From a virus, in IMG/VR virus record IMGVR_UViG_3300037258_000161, positions 44,412 through 108,411 of that record: 64,000 nt of DNA; one strand, given 5' to 3'. The first letter of the stretch is position 1. Every line of letters begins with the position of its first letter. The notes below the pieces were generated by a model. That model was not told where the DNA came from, did no database searches, and saw only the letters and a list, made by a program, of their open reading frames with translations. The position numbers and the translations under genes were made by a program. Below are positions 7,030-15,297 of this stretch, piece by piece.

Positions 7030-8031
7030 TCAGACGGCGCTCGCGATGGCACCGAAGGGCCAGCGCTGCTGGGTCCCCCCCGCTCCGTCGATCGTCTCGG
7101 TCGGCTGCATGATGGTGACCGGGTTCGCGGTGGCATAGGCCATGCGGAAGGTCAGCTTCATGGCCACGGCGTTCTGCTGGAGGAGGTTGAGGACGACCTG
7201 CCCGGAGTCGTTGCTGATGACGCCCACATCGGTCATCTGGAACGAGATGTCCTGCCGCAGCCCGATCACAGCCTTGGTCCAGTCGCCGCACAGCACCTGG
7301 GCCTTGGCGCCTTGCCACGAGCCGTTCTTGACCTCCGTCATCGTGTAGCCGTACAGAAGCGAGTTCCCCGTCGCCTTGCCGTTCTGCATGTCGGGGGCAT
7401 AGATCGGGACACCCTGTTCCGACCGCAGTCCCTTCAGCCGCCATCCCAGGCCGGGACGCGCGGCGAAGCCGTCCACCGTGTAGCCGGTCTGGGACATTGC
7501 GTCCCCGAGGGCCGCGATGGACTGCCCGAAGTCGTCCGCCGACTCGGTCCCGGCGGAATCCAGGTAACCATCCTGGACGACGTTCCCGGCCGCTACCGCA
7601 CCGTCGTAGATCGCCTGTCCCCATGTGGTGGGCTTGGCGACATTCCAGAAAACAGCCGAGTCGATCAGTGCGCCGAGCGCCTCCACCATCCGCGGCTGGA
7701 CCTGCGCCCAGACATCCACATCGGCGTCATCGAGATACGCCTTCGGAACGGGGATGATCGTGGCGAGTTCCTCCACGACCAGCTGGACGCCCTTCCATGC
7801 CTGCGCCGCCGTCTGCACGAGGCCCGTGTCGCCTCCGACGAAGTAGGCGACCGGCAGCATGTCCAGCACGGGGATGCGCTGGGTCTTGGAGGACAGCGGC
7901 ATGTGCGCCATCAGGCCCAGGGCCGCGCTCGAAGTCGGGAGTTCCTGGAAGATCTCGTTGCTCAGCGGCTCCGGCACGAGTGCGTCGGAACCGCTGGAGC
8001 GCGAGATGAGGTCGTTATAGACACCCGTCAT
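7030..8031 (-). CDS. HK97-fold major capsid protein
   Basis: 333 aa, ATG at 8031. N-terminus LISRSSGSDALVPEPLSNEIFQEL, then the E-loop region IPVLDMLPVAYFVGGDTG. Further on are ELATIIPVPKAYLDD and a C-terminal LTFRMAYATANP strand, all usual in actinophage HK97-type capsids (P22/HK97 fold without a protease domain). It follows the scaffold gene. The N-terminal SRSSGSD segment recurs in a remnant at 9166-9213. Confidence 0.9.
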   Translation of the reverse strand: MTGVYNDLISRSSGSDALVPEPLSNEIFQELPTSSAALGLMAHMPLSSKTQRIPVLDMLPVAYFVGGDTGLVQTAAQAWKGVQLVVEELATIIPVPKAYLDDADVDVWAQVQPRMVEALGALIDSAVFWNVAKPTTWGQAIYDGAVAAGNVVQDGYLDSAGTESADDFGQSIAALGDAMSQTGYTVDGFAARPGLGWRLKGLRSEQGVPIYAPDMQNGKATGNSLLYGYTMTEVKNGSWQGAKAQVLCGDWTKAVIGLRQDISFQMTDVGVISNDSGQVVLNLLQQNAVAMKLTFRMAYATANPVTIMQPTETIDGAGGTQQRWPFGAIASAV

Positions 8032-8084
8032 CGGGCTTACCGCCTTTCACTGTGGGGCAGCCCGGCATGGCGGTGCTGCTGGAA

Positions 8085-8783
8085 TTACCTGGAACGGAGG
8101 TCTTCGTACTGGTTGCGGATCCACTCGCCGCCAGTCCGCGGCGCGTCACGGCCCGCAGGGGACGCCCCGGCGCGCATGGCTTCTACGGGCCGGCGCCCGC
8201 GGGCTGCCGCCGCCGTTCCCGCGGCAGTGGCTGAGGTGCCGTTCGCGCCAGCCGCCGCCTGGGCCGTGGCGAGCTGGGCCGCCACCTGGTCGGCGACACG
8301 GTTGTTGATCTCGGCGGCGATGGCCTCCGCATTCGCGTTGATCTCGTCCTCGGTCGCACCGCTGAGCGTGTCGATCAGCCCGGGAGGGAGTCCGTACGTG
8401 GCCGCCGCGAGGGTGCGGTGATAGCGGCCCTCCGCGTCAGCCGCGCGCTGCTCAGCCGCGGCCCGGGCGTCGGTCTCACGCTGGAGCTCGGTCTTCTGGG
8501 CGTCCTCGATCGCGGCGAGCTTCCTGGCTGCCTCGCCGCCCGCCTGGACCTGGTTTCTGTACCTGTTCGCCGCCGTCTCGTTCTTGCGGGACAGGTCCCG
8601 CCACTTCTTTGCCTCAGCCTGCGCCGCGGCGAGCGGGTCACCCTCGGTGCCGTCATCGCCGCCGGTGAGAGCGTCGGCGAGCATCTCCGCCGGGTCACCC
8701 CCGGCGTCAGCGGCCGGGGCTGCGGGTGCGGTGGCGTCAGCGGTTCCGGTGCCTTCCGCCCCGGCTCCTGCGTCTTCGGACAT
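8085..8783 (-). CDS. capsid scaffold protein
   Basis: 232 aa from the ATG at 8783, preceded by GGGAGG eight bases upstream (an ATG 15 nt earlier lacks this). It has an Ala-rich acidic N-terminus, then a long charged coiled coil (residues about 50-115), then a DEINANAEAIAAEINNRVADQ helix and a C-terminal YEDLRSR motif. Scaffolds guide capsid assembly and end in a short capsid-binding helix. Its position just before the capsid gene agrees. Confidence 0.85.
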   Translation of the reverse strand: MSEDAGAGAEGTGTADATAPAAPAADAGGDPAEMLADALTGGDDGTEGDPLAAAQAEAKKWRDLSRKNETAANRYRNQVQAGGEAARKLAAIEDAQKTELQRETDARAAAEQRAADAEGRYHRTLAAATYGLPPGLIDTLSGATEDEINANAEAIAAEINNRVADQVAAQLATAQAAAGANGTSATAAGTAAAARGRRPVEAMRAGASPAGRDAPRTGGEWIRNQYEDLRSR

Positions 8784-8791
8784 GCGGATGC

Positions 8792-8803
8792 CTCCCATTC
8801 CGG
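8792..8803 (-). promoter_or_regulatory. late-gene leader motif CCGGAATGGGAG, copy 2
   Basis: Same 12-mer as at 2144-2155 and 14316-14327. Here its 3' end runs into GGGAGG, the scaffold ribosome-binding site. Confidence 0.5.
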
Positions 8804-8808
8804 GAAAT

Positions 8809-8840
8809 GAAAAAGCCCTCCGCCATTCCGGCTGAGAGCT
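8809..8840 (-). terminator. intrinsic terminator upstream of scaffold
   Basis: On the minus strand AGCTCTC pairs with GAGGGCT (7 bp, one G-U), with an inner CC/GG extension, and is followed by TTTTTC. It would terminate transcription coming from the portal side, so scaffold and capsid would need a promoter after it. Confidence 0.6.
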
Positions 8841-8862
8841 CCGTGGTGCCGCGCGAGCGCGG

Positions 8863-9147
8863 TTACTTGCGGGTGGGGCCGTCCGCCTTGAGGCTGCCGT
8901 CAGGTGCCCAGGTCGGGGGAATACGGGAAGAGAGACCCAGCTGTTTCGCGCGCATCATGACGAATCTCCGGACCGCCGCGCGTGCCTCGTCGGTAGCAGG
9001 CTTGATGCGGCCGATCGCCTTGATGGCGTTGTCCAGGTCAGCGGCGTTCTGAATGTTGAACCGGGGGCGCCCACCGGGCTTCGCTGGAGGCAGCGCCTTC
9101 CGCTGCTTCTGGAGCTTCCGCATGGTCGCGACGTCGGGTGTGGCCAT
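8863..9147 (-). CDS. small basic protein, DUF6582-like
   Basis: 94 aa from the ATG at 9147 with GGAAG upstream. Core RFNIQNAADLDNAIKAIGRIKPATDEARAAVRRFVMMRAKQLG, the pattern I associate with DUF6582 near actinophage capsid genes (pattern recall, not a search). Function unknown. The frame stays open upstream to 9276 and that extension contains a capsid-like peptide (see 9166-9213). Confidence 0.6.
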   Translation of the reverse strand: MATPDVATMRKLQKQRKALPPAKPGGRPRFNIQNAADLDNAIKAIGRIKPATDEARAAVRRFVMMRAKQLGLSSRIPPTWAPDGSLKADGPTRK

Positions 9148-9165
9148 GGGCCGCTTCCTTCCTGG

Positions 9166-9213
9166 CGAGAGGGGTTCGGGGACGAGGGGGTCACTGCCAC
9201 TCGAGCGGGAGAT
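9166..9213 (-). pseudogene. remnant of a capsid N-terminus
   Basis: Reads ISRSSGSDPLVPEPLS, 15 of 16 residues identical to the major capsid N-terminus (ISRSSGSDALVPEPLS), while the DNA differs at roughly a quarter of positions. It lies in frame upstream of the 8863-9147 gene. Likely a leftover from duplication or recombination, although conservation at protein level is higher than expected for a dead fragment. Confidence 0.5.
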
Positions 9214-9261
9214 GGCTGAGCCATAGGAAGCCACGGGACCTCCCGTCGCTACGCTGGGAGC

Positions 9262-9447
9262 ATGGCCAAGGTTCACCTGCAGGTCCGGGCCGCTGGACCG
9301 GGTCGCGCACGGAAGCTCGCCCGGTACATGACCCGGTGGGAGGGCGGTACTACGCGACCCGAGGTGCCCCTACCGCGTCAGGGTGAGCCTTATCCCAGTA
9401 CCGCCGCCATGCCCGCACTGCATCCGGTCCAGAGAAACCTCTGGTGA
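9262..9447 (+). CDS. possible small leaderless gene
   Basis: 61 aa, ATG exactly 6 nt after TACGCT, the same spacing as other leaderless genes here. It is basic at the N-terminus (MAKVHLQVRAAGPGRARKLARYM) and Pro-rich at the end. The last 98 nt overlap the end of the MuF-like gene on the other strand, so the 3' half may be only antisense to that gene. No family recognised. Confidence 0.35.
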   Translation: MAKVHLQVRAAGPGRARKLARYMTRWEGGTTRPEVPLPRQGEPYPSTAAMPALHPVQRNLW

Positions 9448-10156
9448 CCCGCCTCCATTGCCGGTACAGGTCGTTGTCGCGGAGGGCCTTGGCGTCTTCC
9501 CTGCTAAAGGCTGCTGCGGCGCTGCAACGGCAACGCGAATGCGCCTTAAATCCTGCGGTCTGGGCGGTTTTGTACACTGCGCCACGTCCCGCTAGAAGGG
9601 CGCACCACGCGCATGGATCCGCCGCCGTAACGCGGTACCAGGCGACCGCTGCCGAGTCCTGCTGGACGGCCTGCAGGACCGCTGTGCGGGCCCCGTTCTG
9701 GATCAGCCGGGTAGCCGCCGACGCCATCACGTTCCCGGTCGCCTGCGCCGCCTGCGGGACGGGCTGCCCGGCCTTGATGCGCTTCAGCAGCGAGTACGGG
9801 CCGGTCGAGTCCAGCGTGGCCGTGACGAGTTCCGGGGGAGGCGGAGGGGGCACGCTCAGCAGCGGGGGAAGCGTGACCACCCCGGCTGCTGAGCGGGCCT
9901 GCTGATAGTACGCGTTCCCCGCCTGCCCCATCGCCTGTGACTGGGTCCCGATGACCGCGGTGATGGACGTGCGCACCTGGGGCCATGACGAGATCACGTT
10001 CCGCAGGTCAAGCAGTCCCCACAGGCTGGTGATCTGCGAGAGAAGCCATGCCACCTGCCACGCCTGCTGCTGCCTGGAAGATTCGGCGATCTGGGCCTGC
10101 GCCGCACGGGACGCGGTCGGCTGCGTGAGCGGCACCGGCCCGGCGTAGAGGCTCAC
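9350..10156 (-). CDS. MuF-like minor head protein
   Basis: 268 aa, GTG start overlapping the portal stop (GTGA). The C-terminal half contains ADPCAWCALLAGRGAVY and GFKAHSRCRCSA, the Cys/His signature of actinophage MuF/VG15-type minor capsid proteins. The middle holds a run of seven prolines. These proteins sit with the portal inside the head and may be ejected. Translational coupling with the portal supports the role. Confidence 0.85.
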   Translation of the reverse strand: MSLYAGPVPLTQPTASRAAQAQIAESSRQQQAWQVAWLLSQITSLWGLLDLRNVISSWPQVRTSITAVIGTQSQAMGQAGNAYYQQARSAAGVVTLPPLLSVPPPPPPELVTATLDSTGPYSLLKRIKAGQPVPQAAQATGNVMASAATRLIQNGARTAVLQAVQQDSAAVAWYRVTAADPCAWCALLAGRGAVYKTAQTAGFKAHSRCRCSAAAAFSREDAKALRDNDLYRQWRRVTRGFSGPDAVRAWRRYWDKAHPDAVGAPRVA

Positions 10157-11766
10157 ACGCCGTGGGTCCGTTTCAATGCTGGCCCCTGGAAGGGATCGTC
10201 ATCACCCGGAGGTGCCTGCTGGGCGCCCTGGGTCATCTGCGACTCGATCAGCTGATCCAGTTCCGCCAGCGCACCCTGCTTCGACGCTGCGGCCTTCCAG
10301 CGGGCCACATCATCGGCACTCGTCCCCGGCACCCGCTGCCACAGTTCCGTCGCGGGCACGCCGAGCATCTGGGTGAGTTTCCCGAGGGCGTCCACGGTGC
10401 CGGCGAACGCCCGGCCGCCCGTGTCGCGCCAGACGATCACCGCGGCGTCGTCATTCCACCCGGCCAGGTCGCCGGCTGCTTTCGACGCGAGCTGGAAGGT
10501 CTGCTTGTGGGGCTCGTTCAGGACACCCTGGGCCTCTTCCACTCTGCGGTCGAGCGCGTCGCGACTCGCAGTCAGGGCGTCTGCGGACAGATTTACCATC
10601 TGCCCCAAAAGATAATAAGGCGGCAACTGCGTGATGGTGCTCATGTGCACGATCGTGGCCTCGGCCGACTTGAGAAACCCCGTGAGATCCGTTTGCGCGA
10701 ATTCACCGAATTTCGTGTCGGAATCCTCAGCCGTAAAGAGGCGGTCAACACCAGCCCGGAACGGCTCCTTCGGGTTCCCGTCCTCGTCAGACACAACCAT
10801 CCCCGTGACCCACCGCTGCCTGAAAGCCCCGTACTGCTGGGCCATCAGGGCATTGAAGGTCGTGGTGTTCAGCTGGTCCTGCAGCGGGATCAGCGGCTCC
10901 ACGATCCCGGAGACGTCCATCTCGCCGTCAAGGTCAATCTGGTGCAGGTAGCGAACGACGGGGCACACCCCGAGCCCATGCTCGCTGACCGCCTGTGTTC
11001 CGTTGAGCAGGACCGGGTCGTCGTCCTGCGGCCAGAACAGGCCCTCAGTGTCGGCCTTCCCGGTCAGCGTGTAGACCTTCTGGTCGTCATACAGCCGCAC
11101 GATCCGCCGCGCCCCGCCGGGCGCGTTGACGACGGTCTCCTCGACTGCGTAGGCAGGCCATTCGTCGTCAACGTCATCGGCGTACAGGGCGGTGAGGCGC
11201 CGCGGCGACACCGGCCGGATCACCGGATACGGCTCCCCGGGCAGCACCACTGTGTAGGCGAGCCCGTACTCGATCACCGAGCGGTGCAGGCCGTGCTGAC
11301 GGCCTCCCATCCGGTTGGCCTGCCAGATCCGCCACGGCCCGTCATCTTCCTGCGGGGACTGGGCCTCTGCATGCGCGGCCTTCGCCTGGGCGAGAATCCC
11401 CGCCGCCCCAGCGGTATCACCGGCCTGCAGGGCGTCGTGAGCGCCCGCCAGGGCCACCGACACGTCATCGACCACATCCGCCGCCGCGCTCGGCCGGTAG
11501 CCGTCCACGTGCAGGTTCTGGCTAATCGTGGACACCACCAGCGGCAGGAAGTTCACCACCGACCGGTGCAGCAGCCAGCGGTACTCCTCCCGCGCGCCCC
11601 GCGGCACGTACACCGAGTCGTGGCGCCCGCGCATGTACTTGGAGATCCGCTTCAGGCGCCGCTGCTCGTGACCGCGGATGGCGAGGATCTTCTGCGCAAG
11701 CTGCGGGATGTCCTGGCTGTTTGCTGCGGAGGGAGCGTCGGCCTGCGCGAGCGTCATGACGGTCAC
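10153..11766 (-). CDS. portal protein (SPP1 gp6-like)
   Basis: 537 aa, GTG at 11766 (an in-frame ATG lies 9 nt downstream). It starts with a helical stretch RRLKRISKYMRGRH, then LLHRSVVNFLPLVVSTISQNL, and later PLIPLQDQLNTTTFNALMAQQYGAFRQRW and TQLPPYYLLGQMVNLSADALTASRDALDR, all typical of Phage_prot_Gp6 portals. The C-terminus is acidic and proline-rich. The portal forms the DNA channel and docks the terminase. Length is normal. Confidence 0.9.
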   Translation of the reverse strand: MTVMTLAQADAPSAANSQDIPQLAQKILAIRGHEQRRLKRISKYMRGRHDSVYVPRGAREEYRWLLHRSVVNFLPLVVSTISQNLHVDGYRPSAAADVVDDVSVALAGAHDALQAGDTAGAAGILAQAKAAHAEAQSPQEDDGPWRIWQANRMGGRQHGLHRSVIEYGLAYTVVLPGEPYPVIRPVSPRRLTALYADDVDDEWPAYAVEETVVNAPGGARRIVRLYDDQKVYTLTGKADTEGLFWPQDDDPVLLNGTQAVSEHGLGVCPVVRYLHQIDLDGEMDVSGIVEPLIPLQDQLNTTTFNALMAQQYGAFRQRWVTGMVVSDEDGNPKEPFRAGVDRLFTAEDSDTKFGEFAQTDLTGFLKSAEATIVHMSTITQLPPYYLLGQMVNLSADALTASRDALDRRVEEAQGVLNEPHKQTFQLASKAAGDLAGWNDDAAVIVWRDTGGRAFAGTVDALGKLTQMLGVPATELWQRVPGTSADDVARWKAAASKQGALAELDQLIESQMTQGAQQAPPGDDDPFQGPALKRTHGV

Positions 11767-11812
11767 GCTCGGCCACCGCCCCCCGCGTTGCCAGCGTCTC
11801 TAGGCTGGATGG

Positions 11813-12190
11813 ATGGCAGACGATGAATACGCAGCCCAGACGGCCTTCCTGCGGGCACGCCTGGACGAGGACGAGGTGTGGGCACGCGAGGCTGTGCCGC
11901 GACCATGGCTCACCCAGGACAACTTCATCGAGTCGCCCGATGGCGGCGAGGTGGCCCGGTTCAACATGAAGGCGGACGCCAGGCTCGCCGCCCAATACGA
12001 CCCGGCCCGGGTGCTCCGCGAGGTTGAGGCCAAGCGGAGGATCCTGGATCAGCTGGGGACCGACCTGTCATACCGGCCGCCTGTCCCGGTGGGCCACCGA
12101 CGCGCGTGGGCTATCGCGTCGCTGATCGCGGAAGCTATGGCCGGTCCCTACAGCGACCACCCGGACTACCGGCGGGAGCGGAAGCCCTAG
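11813..12190 (+). CDS. DUF6221-like protein, copy 2
   Basis: 125 aa, ATG six bases after TAGGCT (leaderless). Same plan as the copy at 3755-4213: FLRARLDEDE, YDPARVLREVEAKRRIL, YSDHPDYRRERKP. It is a plus-strand cargo gene with its own promoter, set between portal and large terminase genes that run the other way; its stop overlaps the terminase stop by 4 nt. Function unknown. Confidence 0.65.
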   Translation: MADDEYAAQTAFLRARLDEDEVWAREAVPRPWLTQDNFIESPDGGEVARFNMKADARLAAQYDPARVLREVEAKRRILDQLGTDLSYRPPVPVGHRRAWAIASLIAEAMAGPYSDHPDYRRERKP

Positions 12191-13869
12191 CTGAACCCGT
12201 AGACCTTCCCCGAACGGGGCTTCTTCTCCGCTGGCTTGCCGGCCAGGTACAGCCGCCGCACCATCCGGGCGCCGATCACGCACACCGCGGCGTCGATCTT
12301 CTTCGGCGAGTCCCTGGTCTCCTTCGCGACCGACACGCCCCACCTATTCGGGTGCCGCCGCGCGTTCCCCACATGCCGGGCAACCCGCGAGTCACCGTCG
12401 TGGGTGAACGCCCGGTCCTCGATCTCCTGCAGGGTGAGCTCGCACGCCATCGTGAAGTCATAGACCCGGGTCCGCATATCCCACGCGACCGGCTGCGGAT
12501 CCTTCCCGCCCGGCACCGCGTGGAGCTTCAGCTGGTCGCCGTAGCGCTTCGGCCACTCGACCTTGGTGAACGACTCCCACTCACGGACGTCCGCGAAGAA
12601 CGCAACGACGTTCCAGTGCTCGAAGGAGTGCTCCACGGCCGCGTCGACCTGTGCGACGGGAACCGGCTGGGCCTCCACGCCGGCACGTGCAGGCGCCGGC
12701 TCCCAGACCTCTATGCAGAAGACGTGGCCGGTCTCGACATGGCAGCCGAGGAGCGCGGTCGCGTCATTGGTGCGCGAGCCGTCGAAGAACATGACGATCT
12801 CGTCGCCATCAGGGACTGGCACCGAGGGGTCGGAGATGGCCGCCCACTCCTGCGGCGTGACCCAACTCGTCAGTGACGCGACCGGCTGGTTCAGGTAGAA
12901 CCGCCTGGCAACGTCCGGGGCGGTCCGCAGCGACAGGATGCGGTCCATGATCGTCTGCTGGTCAACCCAGAAGCAGTCGTGATACGCCGCTGCGATCCCG
13001 GTCCGCAGGGAATCGTCGTCGGTCAGGTCCGTGTCCGGCGGGGCAACGTACGCGTCGTAGAGAATCTTCGCCCGCGACCGGGTGAGCCCTTCCTCCTGGG
13101 CCACCCACGCGTCCCACGTAGCCTCGGCCACCGAGCCCGCGCCAGGCTCCCACGCGTTGCACGTCTCCACGCCACGGCTGCCCGACTTCGCCATGTTGCG
13201 GTCCATCACCGCAGCGAGCTCAGAACCGCCGTTCGCAGGGCGCCACAGTTCGGTCTCGTCAAGCAGCCCGAACGTCGTCAGCGCGCCCTCAGCGGCGGAC
13301 GCCGATGAGGTGATGATCTCTAGCTGGCCGCCGTTCTCGCTGTACGTGACCGTCTTCCCCGGGTCGAGCCCGAAGTCGCGCACGAGCCGCGAGCTCTTGG
13401 GCATCATCGCCCGGACCATGCGGTTTGTGTTCGCGGTCTGGGACTCTGACGTGGCCGCGATCTGCACCAGCGGCATGTCCACGGGCTTGCCGCGGACACC
13501 GCCCCACGTCCGGGGGTCGTCAGGGTCGCGTTCGCAGAAGTGGGAGAAGCGCACGGGCCCGCAGAGTTCCGTGATGCAGTGCGCGCCGGCCCCGGGCGAC
13601 TTCCCGGCACCTTTGCTGAGCCTGCGCACCCCATGCTGGTACAGCCATCGCGTGGTGATCTCCTCCAGCGAGTACCACCACAAGATCCAGTGGCGCTGCG
13701 ACGGCGTGTACTCCCACGGCAGCCCCGCTCGCGGGCCGTTCGGGTGCCTCAGGTACTTCGCCGCGAAGAAGATTGCCTCGTAGCCCAGCGTGAACTCAGG
13801 CTCGCCTGGAGGAAGCGTTACCAGCCGGTCGAGCGGGCCCGGTAGCTCAGTTGGCCTCGCGCTTGCCAC
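12187..13869 (-). CDS. terL: terminase large subunit
   Basis: 560 aa, GTG start. The ATPase has a modified Walker A (LSKGAGKS, residues 84-91) and Walker B with catalytic Glu (GLLDETE, about 201-207). The RNase H-like nuclease begins with FFDGSRTNDATA (Asp 363) and has late acidic residues around DVREWE and KKIDAA. It pumps DNA into the head and cuts it. The gene starts inside the end of the small terminase gene (23-nt overlap). Its first codons overlap a 20-nt tRNA-like string (13835-13854, other strand). Confidence 0.92.
   Translation of the reverse strand: MASARPTELPGPLDRLVTLPPGEPEFTLGYEAIFFAAKYLRHPNGPRAGLPWEYTPSQRHWILWWYSLEEITTRWLYQHGVRRLSKGAGKSPGAGAHCITELCGPVRFSHFCERDPDDPRTWGGVRGKPVDMPLVQIAATSESQTANTNRMVRAMMPKSSRLVRDFGLDPGKTVTYSENGGQLEIITSSASAAEGALTTFGLLDETELWRPANGGSELAAVMDRNMAKSGSRGVETCNAWEPGAGSVAEATWDAWVAQEEGLTRSRAKILYDAYVAPPDTDLTDDDSLRTGIAAAYHDCFWVDQQTIMDRILSLRTAPDVARRFYLNQPVASLTSWVTPQEWAAISDPSVPVPDGDEIVMFFDGSRTNDATALLGCHVETGHVFCIEVWEPAPARAGVEAQPVPVAQVDAAVEHSFEHWNVVAFFADVREWESFTKVEWPKRYGDQLKLHAVPGGKDPQPVAWDMRTRVYDFTMACELTLQEIEDRAFTHDGDSRVARHVGNARRHPNRWGVSVAKETRDSPKKIDAAVCVIGARMVRRLYLAGKPAEKKPRSGKVYGFS
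13835..13854 (+). other. tRNA 5'-half-like string inside terminase genes
   Basis: GGGCCCGGTAGCTCAGTTGG reads like the acceptor 5' strand plus D-arm of a tRNA. No anticodon arm or T-arm follows within 80 nt, so it is not a tRNA gene. It may be chance, since the other strand codes for the start of TerL. Confidence 0.4.
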
Positions 13870-14302
13870 GCCACGCCGCCATGCTCGCCACGGCCGCCGC
13901 TTCGTCCGGGTCCTCGGGCTTATCGCGCTCCAGTTCCAGCCGCAGGCGACGCCTGTCGCCCTCGGTCATCAGCAGCCGGGCCATCAGCGCGTCCCAGGCC
14001 GCGAACATCACCGCCGACGGGCGGCCAGAGTTCAGCTGCTGCGACATGACCTCCGAGCCGATCCGCAGCATGTTCCAGTCGGTCGGCTCCCAGAACGCGC
14101 TCTGCCCCGACCGCCCAGCGGACTCGTACAGGTCTCGGATCAGCGGATGCCACGCAGGGTCGGGCTCGGGCACGCCAGGCCCGGAGGATGCCCCACGGCT
14201 GCCTGCTGGTGCCTTCGTGACGGGCCCTGCTGGATCCTTGTTCGTCCTCCGGCGCTGGTCTGTGCGCTTCGGGACCGGGCCGCGGCTACCCACGGTGGAC
14301 AA
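13847..14302 (-). CDS. terS: terminase small subunit
   Basis: 151 aa. The start is TTG at 14302 or GTG at 14293. The N-terminus GSRGPVPKRTDQRRRTNKD is the usual actinophage small-terminase tail. It is followed by HPLIRDLYESAGRSGQSAFWEPTDW and helical segments ending in RRRLRLELER. It binds the packaging site and recruits TerL. A 7-codon reading frame (MKVVHRG) with a good ribosome site ends just over the GTG, which may couple translation. Confidence 0.8.
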   Translation of the reverse strand: MSTVGSRGPVPKRTDQRRRTNKDPAGPVTKAPAGSRGASSGPGVPEPDPAWHPLIRDLYESAGRSGQSAFWEPTDWNMLRIGSEVMSQQLNSGRPSAVMFAAWDALMARLLMTEGDRRRLRLELERDKPEDPDEAAAVASMAAWRGKREAN

Positions 14303-14315
14303 CCTTCATCGACTG

Positions 14316-14327
14316 CTCCCATTCCGG
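14316..14327 (-). promoter_or_regulatory. late-gene leader motif CCGGAATGGGAG, copy 3
   Basis: Third copy of the 12-mer, in the small terminase leader. A related CCCGGAATGGG lies 18 nt further upstream, and CGGAATGC further still, giving three GGAATG elements in this leader. Confidence 0.5.
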
Positions 14328-14388
14328 GTACGGCCCATTCCGGGCTACTGCCAGGGATGGCCCGCATTCCGCAGGGAGCCCTAGCCGA

Positions 14389-15285
14389 TCAGGAGCGGCT
14401 TCGGAGCGCCGCCTCGTTGTTCTTCCTGCTGTTACAGGAGTAGTGGGCGCACTGAGCGTTCGCCGGCTCATGGAACCCGCGTGGCTCTCCCTCGCGGGGC
14501 CGCAGCGGGACGATGTGGTCGATCGTCGGTGAGAGGAGGTCCGGCCAGACGGCGCCCCGGCTGACGGGCTTCCCGCAGAGCTGGCAGATCCAGCCGTCGC
14601 GCTCAAAGATCTCCAACGGCTCAACAGGTGCCCGGAACGCAGCCGCCTCCACGGCCCGGCGTACATGCGAGGCGATCCGGCCGTAGCAGCGCTGCGAGCA
14701 CGTCCTGGTCTTCGGGTCAATACTCACAAACCATGTACCGCAGCACGAGCAGCGACCTGAATACCACTGCTGGCGCAGGCGTGGCAGCCTCGGGCTGGCT
14801 GCCTTGAGCCGCGCTAGTAGACGTGGATGCAGCCATCCTTCGGGGCGTTCCCAGAGGACTACCTGCGAGCGGGCTGCGCGCACGGCGTCATAGTCGCAAC
14901 TCACGGAGCGGCCGGAGCGGCAGCTATCCGAGCAGTAGAACGAAGTTGGAGCGGGTGCCTGCCACAAATCGCCGCAGCTTTGGCATATCAGCGTCCATTT
15001 GCGCGTCTTATTGTGGCAACTATTTGAGCAGAACCAGGTACGGGGCTCGGAGTTCGTCCATTTCTTGCCGCAGTTCTCGCACGTGTGCTCGTAGCGGTAT
15101 TGGGATCTCCACGTCTTCCCGGTGCGCTTGGCGTAGCTGCGGAAATACTCTCTCGCCCGATCATTATTGCGCCGCCGTTTACATTCAGGCGCAGAGCATG
15201 TTTTCCACCTCTCCTGCGCCGTCTCGGTGCCGCAGTACTCGCAGGCACCCCGGACGGGCGCAGGGACTGGCACGAGGATCCTCAT
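14389..15285 (-). CDS. HNH endonuclease with several zinc knuckles
   Basis: 298 aa. Four Cys-rich modules (CEYCGTE..C..PEC, CENCGKKW..FCSNSC, CQSCGDLW..YCSDSC, CSCCGTWF..CSQRC) precede an HNH core: CQLCGKP...TIDHIVPLRPREG...NAQCAHYSCNSRKN. It lies next to the small terminase, where HNH nucleases of cos-packaging phages sit, so it may help cohesive-end cleavage; a homing role is also possible. ATG at 15285 is 6 nt from a -10 TAAGCT (leaderless). Confidence 0.85.
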   Translation of the reverse strand: MRILVPVPAPVRGACEYCGTETAQERWKTCSAPECKRRRNNDRAREYFRSYAKRTGKTWRSQYRYEHTCENCGKKWTNSEPRTWFCSNSCHNKTRKWTLICQSCGDLWQAPAPTSFYCSDSCRSGRSVSCDYDAVRAARSQVVLWERPEGWLHPRLLARLKAASPRLPRLRQQWYSGRCSCCGTWFVSIDPKTRTCSQRCYGRIASHVRRAVEAAAFRAPVEPLEIFERDGWICQLCGKPVSRGAVWPDLLSPTIDHIVPLRPREGEPRGFHEPANAQCAHYSCNSRKNNEAALRSRS

Positions 15286-15297
15286 ACGCCCAGCTTA

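Noticed and set aside
6790-8421. 543-codon plus frame across capsid and scaffold
   Set aside because: No domain pattern; the minus strand encodes capsid and scaffold.
10162-11826. 554-codon plus frame across the portal gene
   Set aside because: Antisense shadow; the minus strand encodes a recognisable portal.
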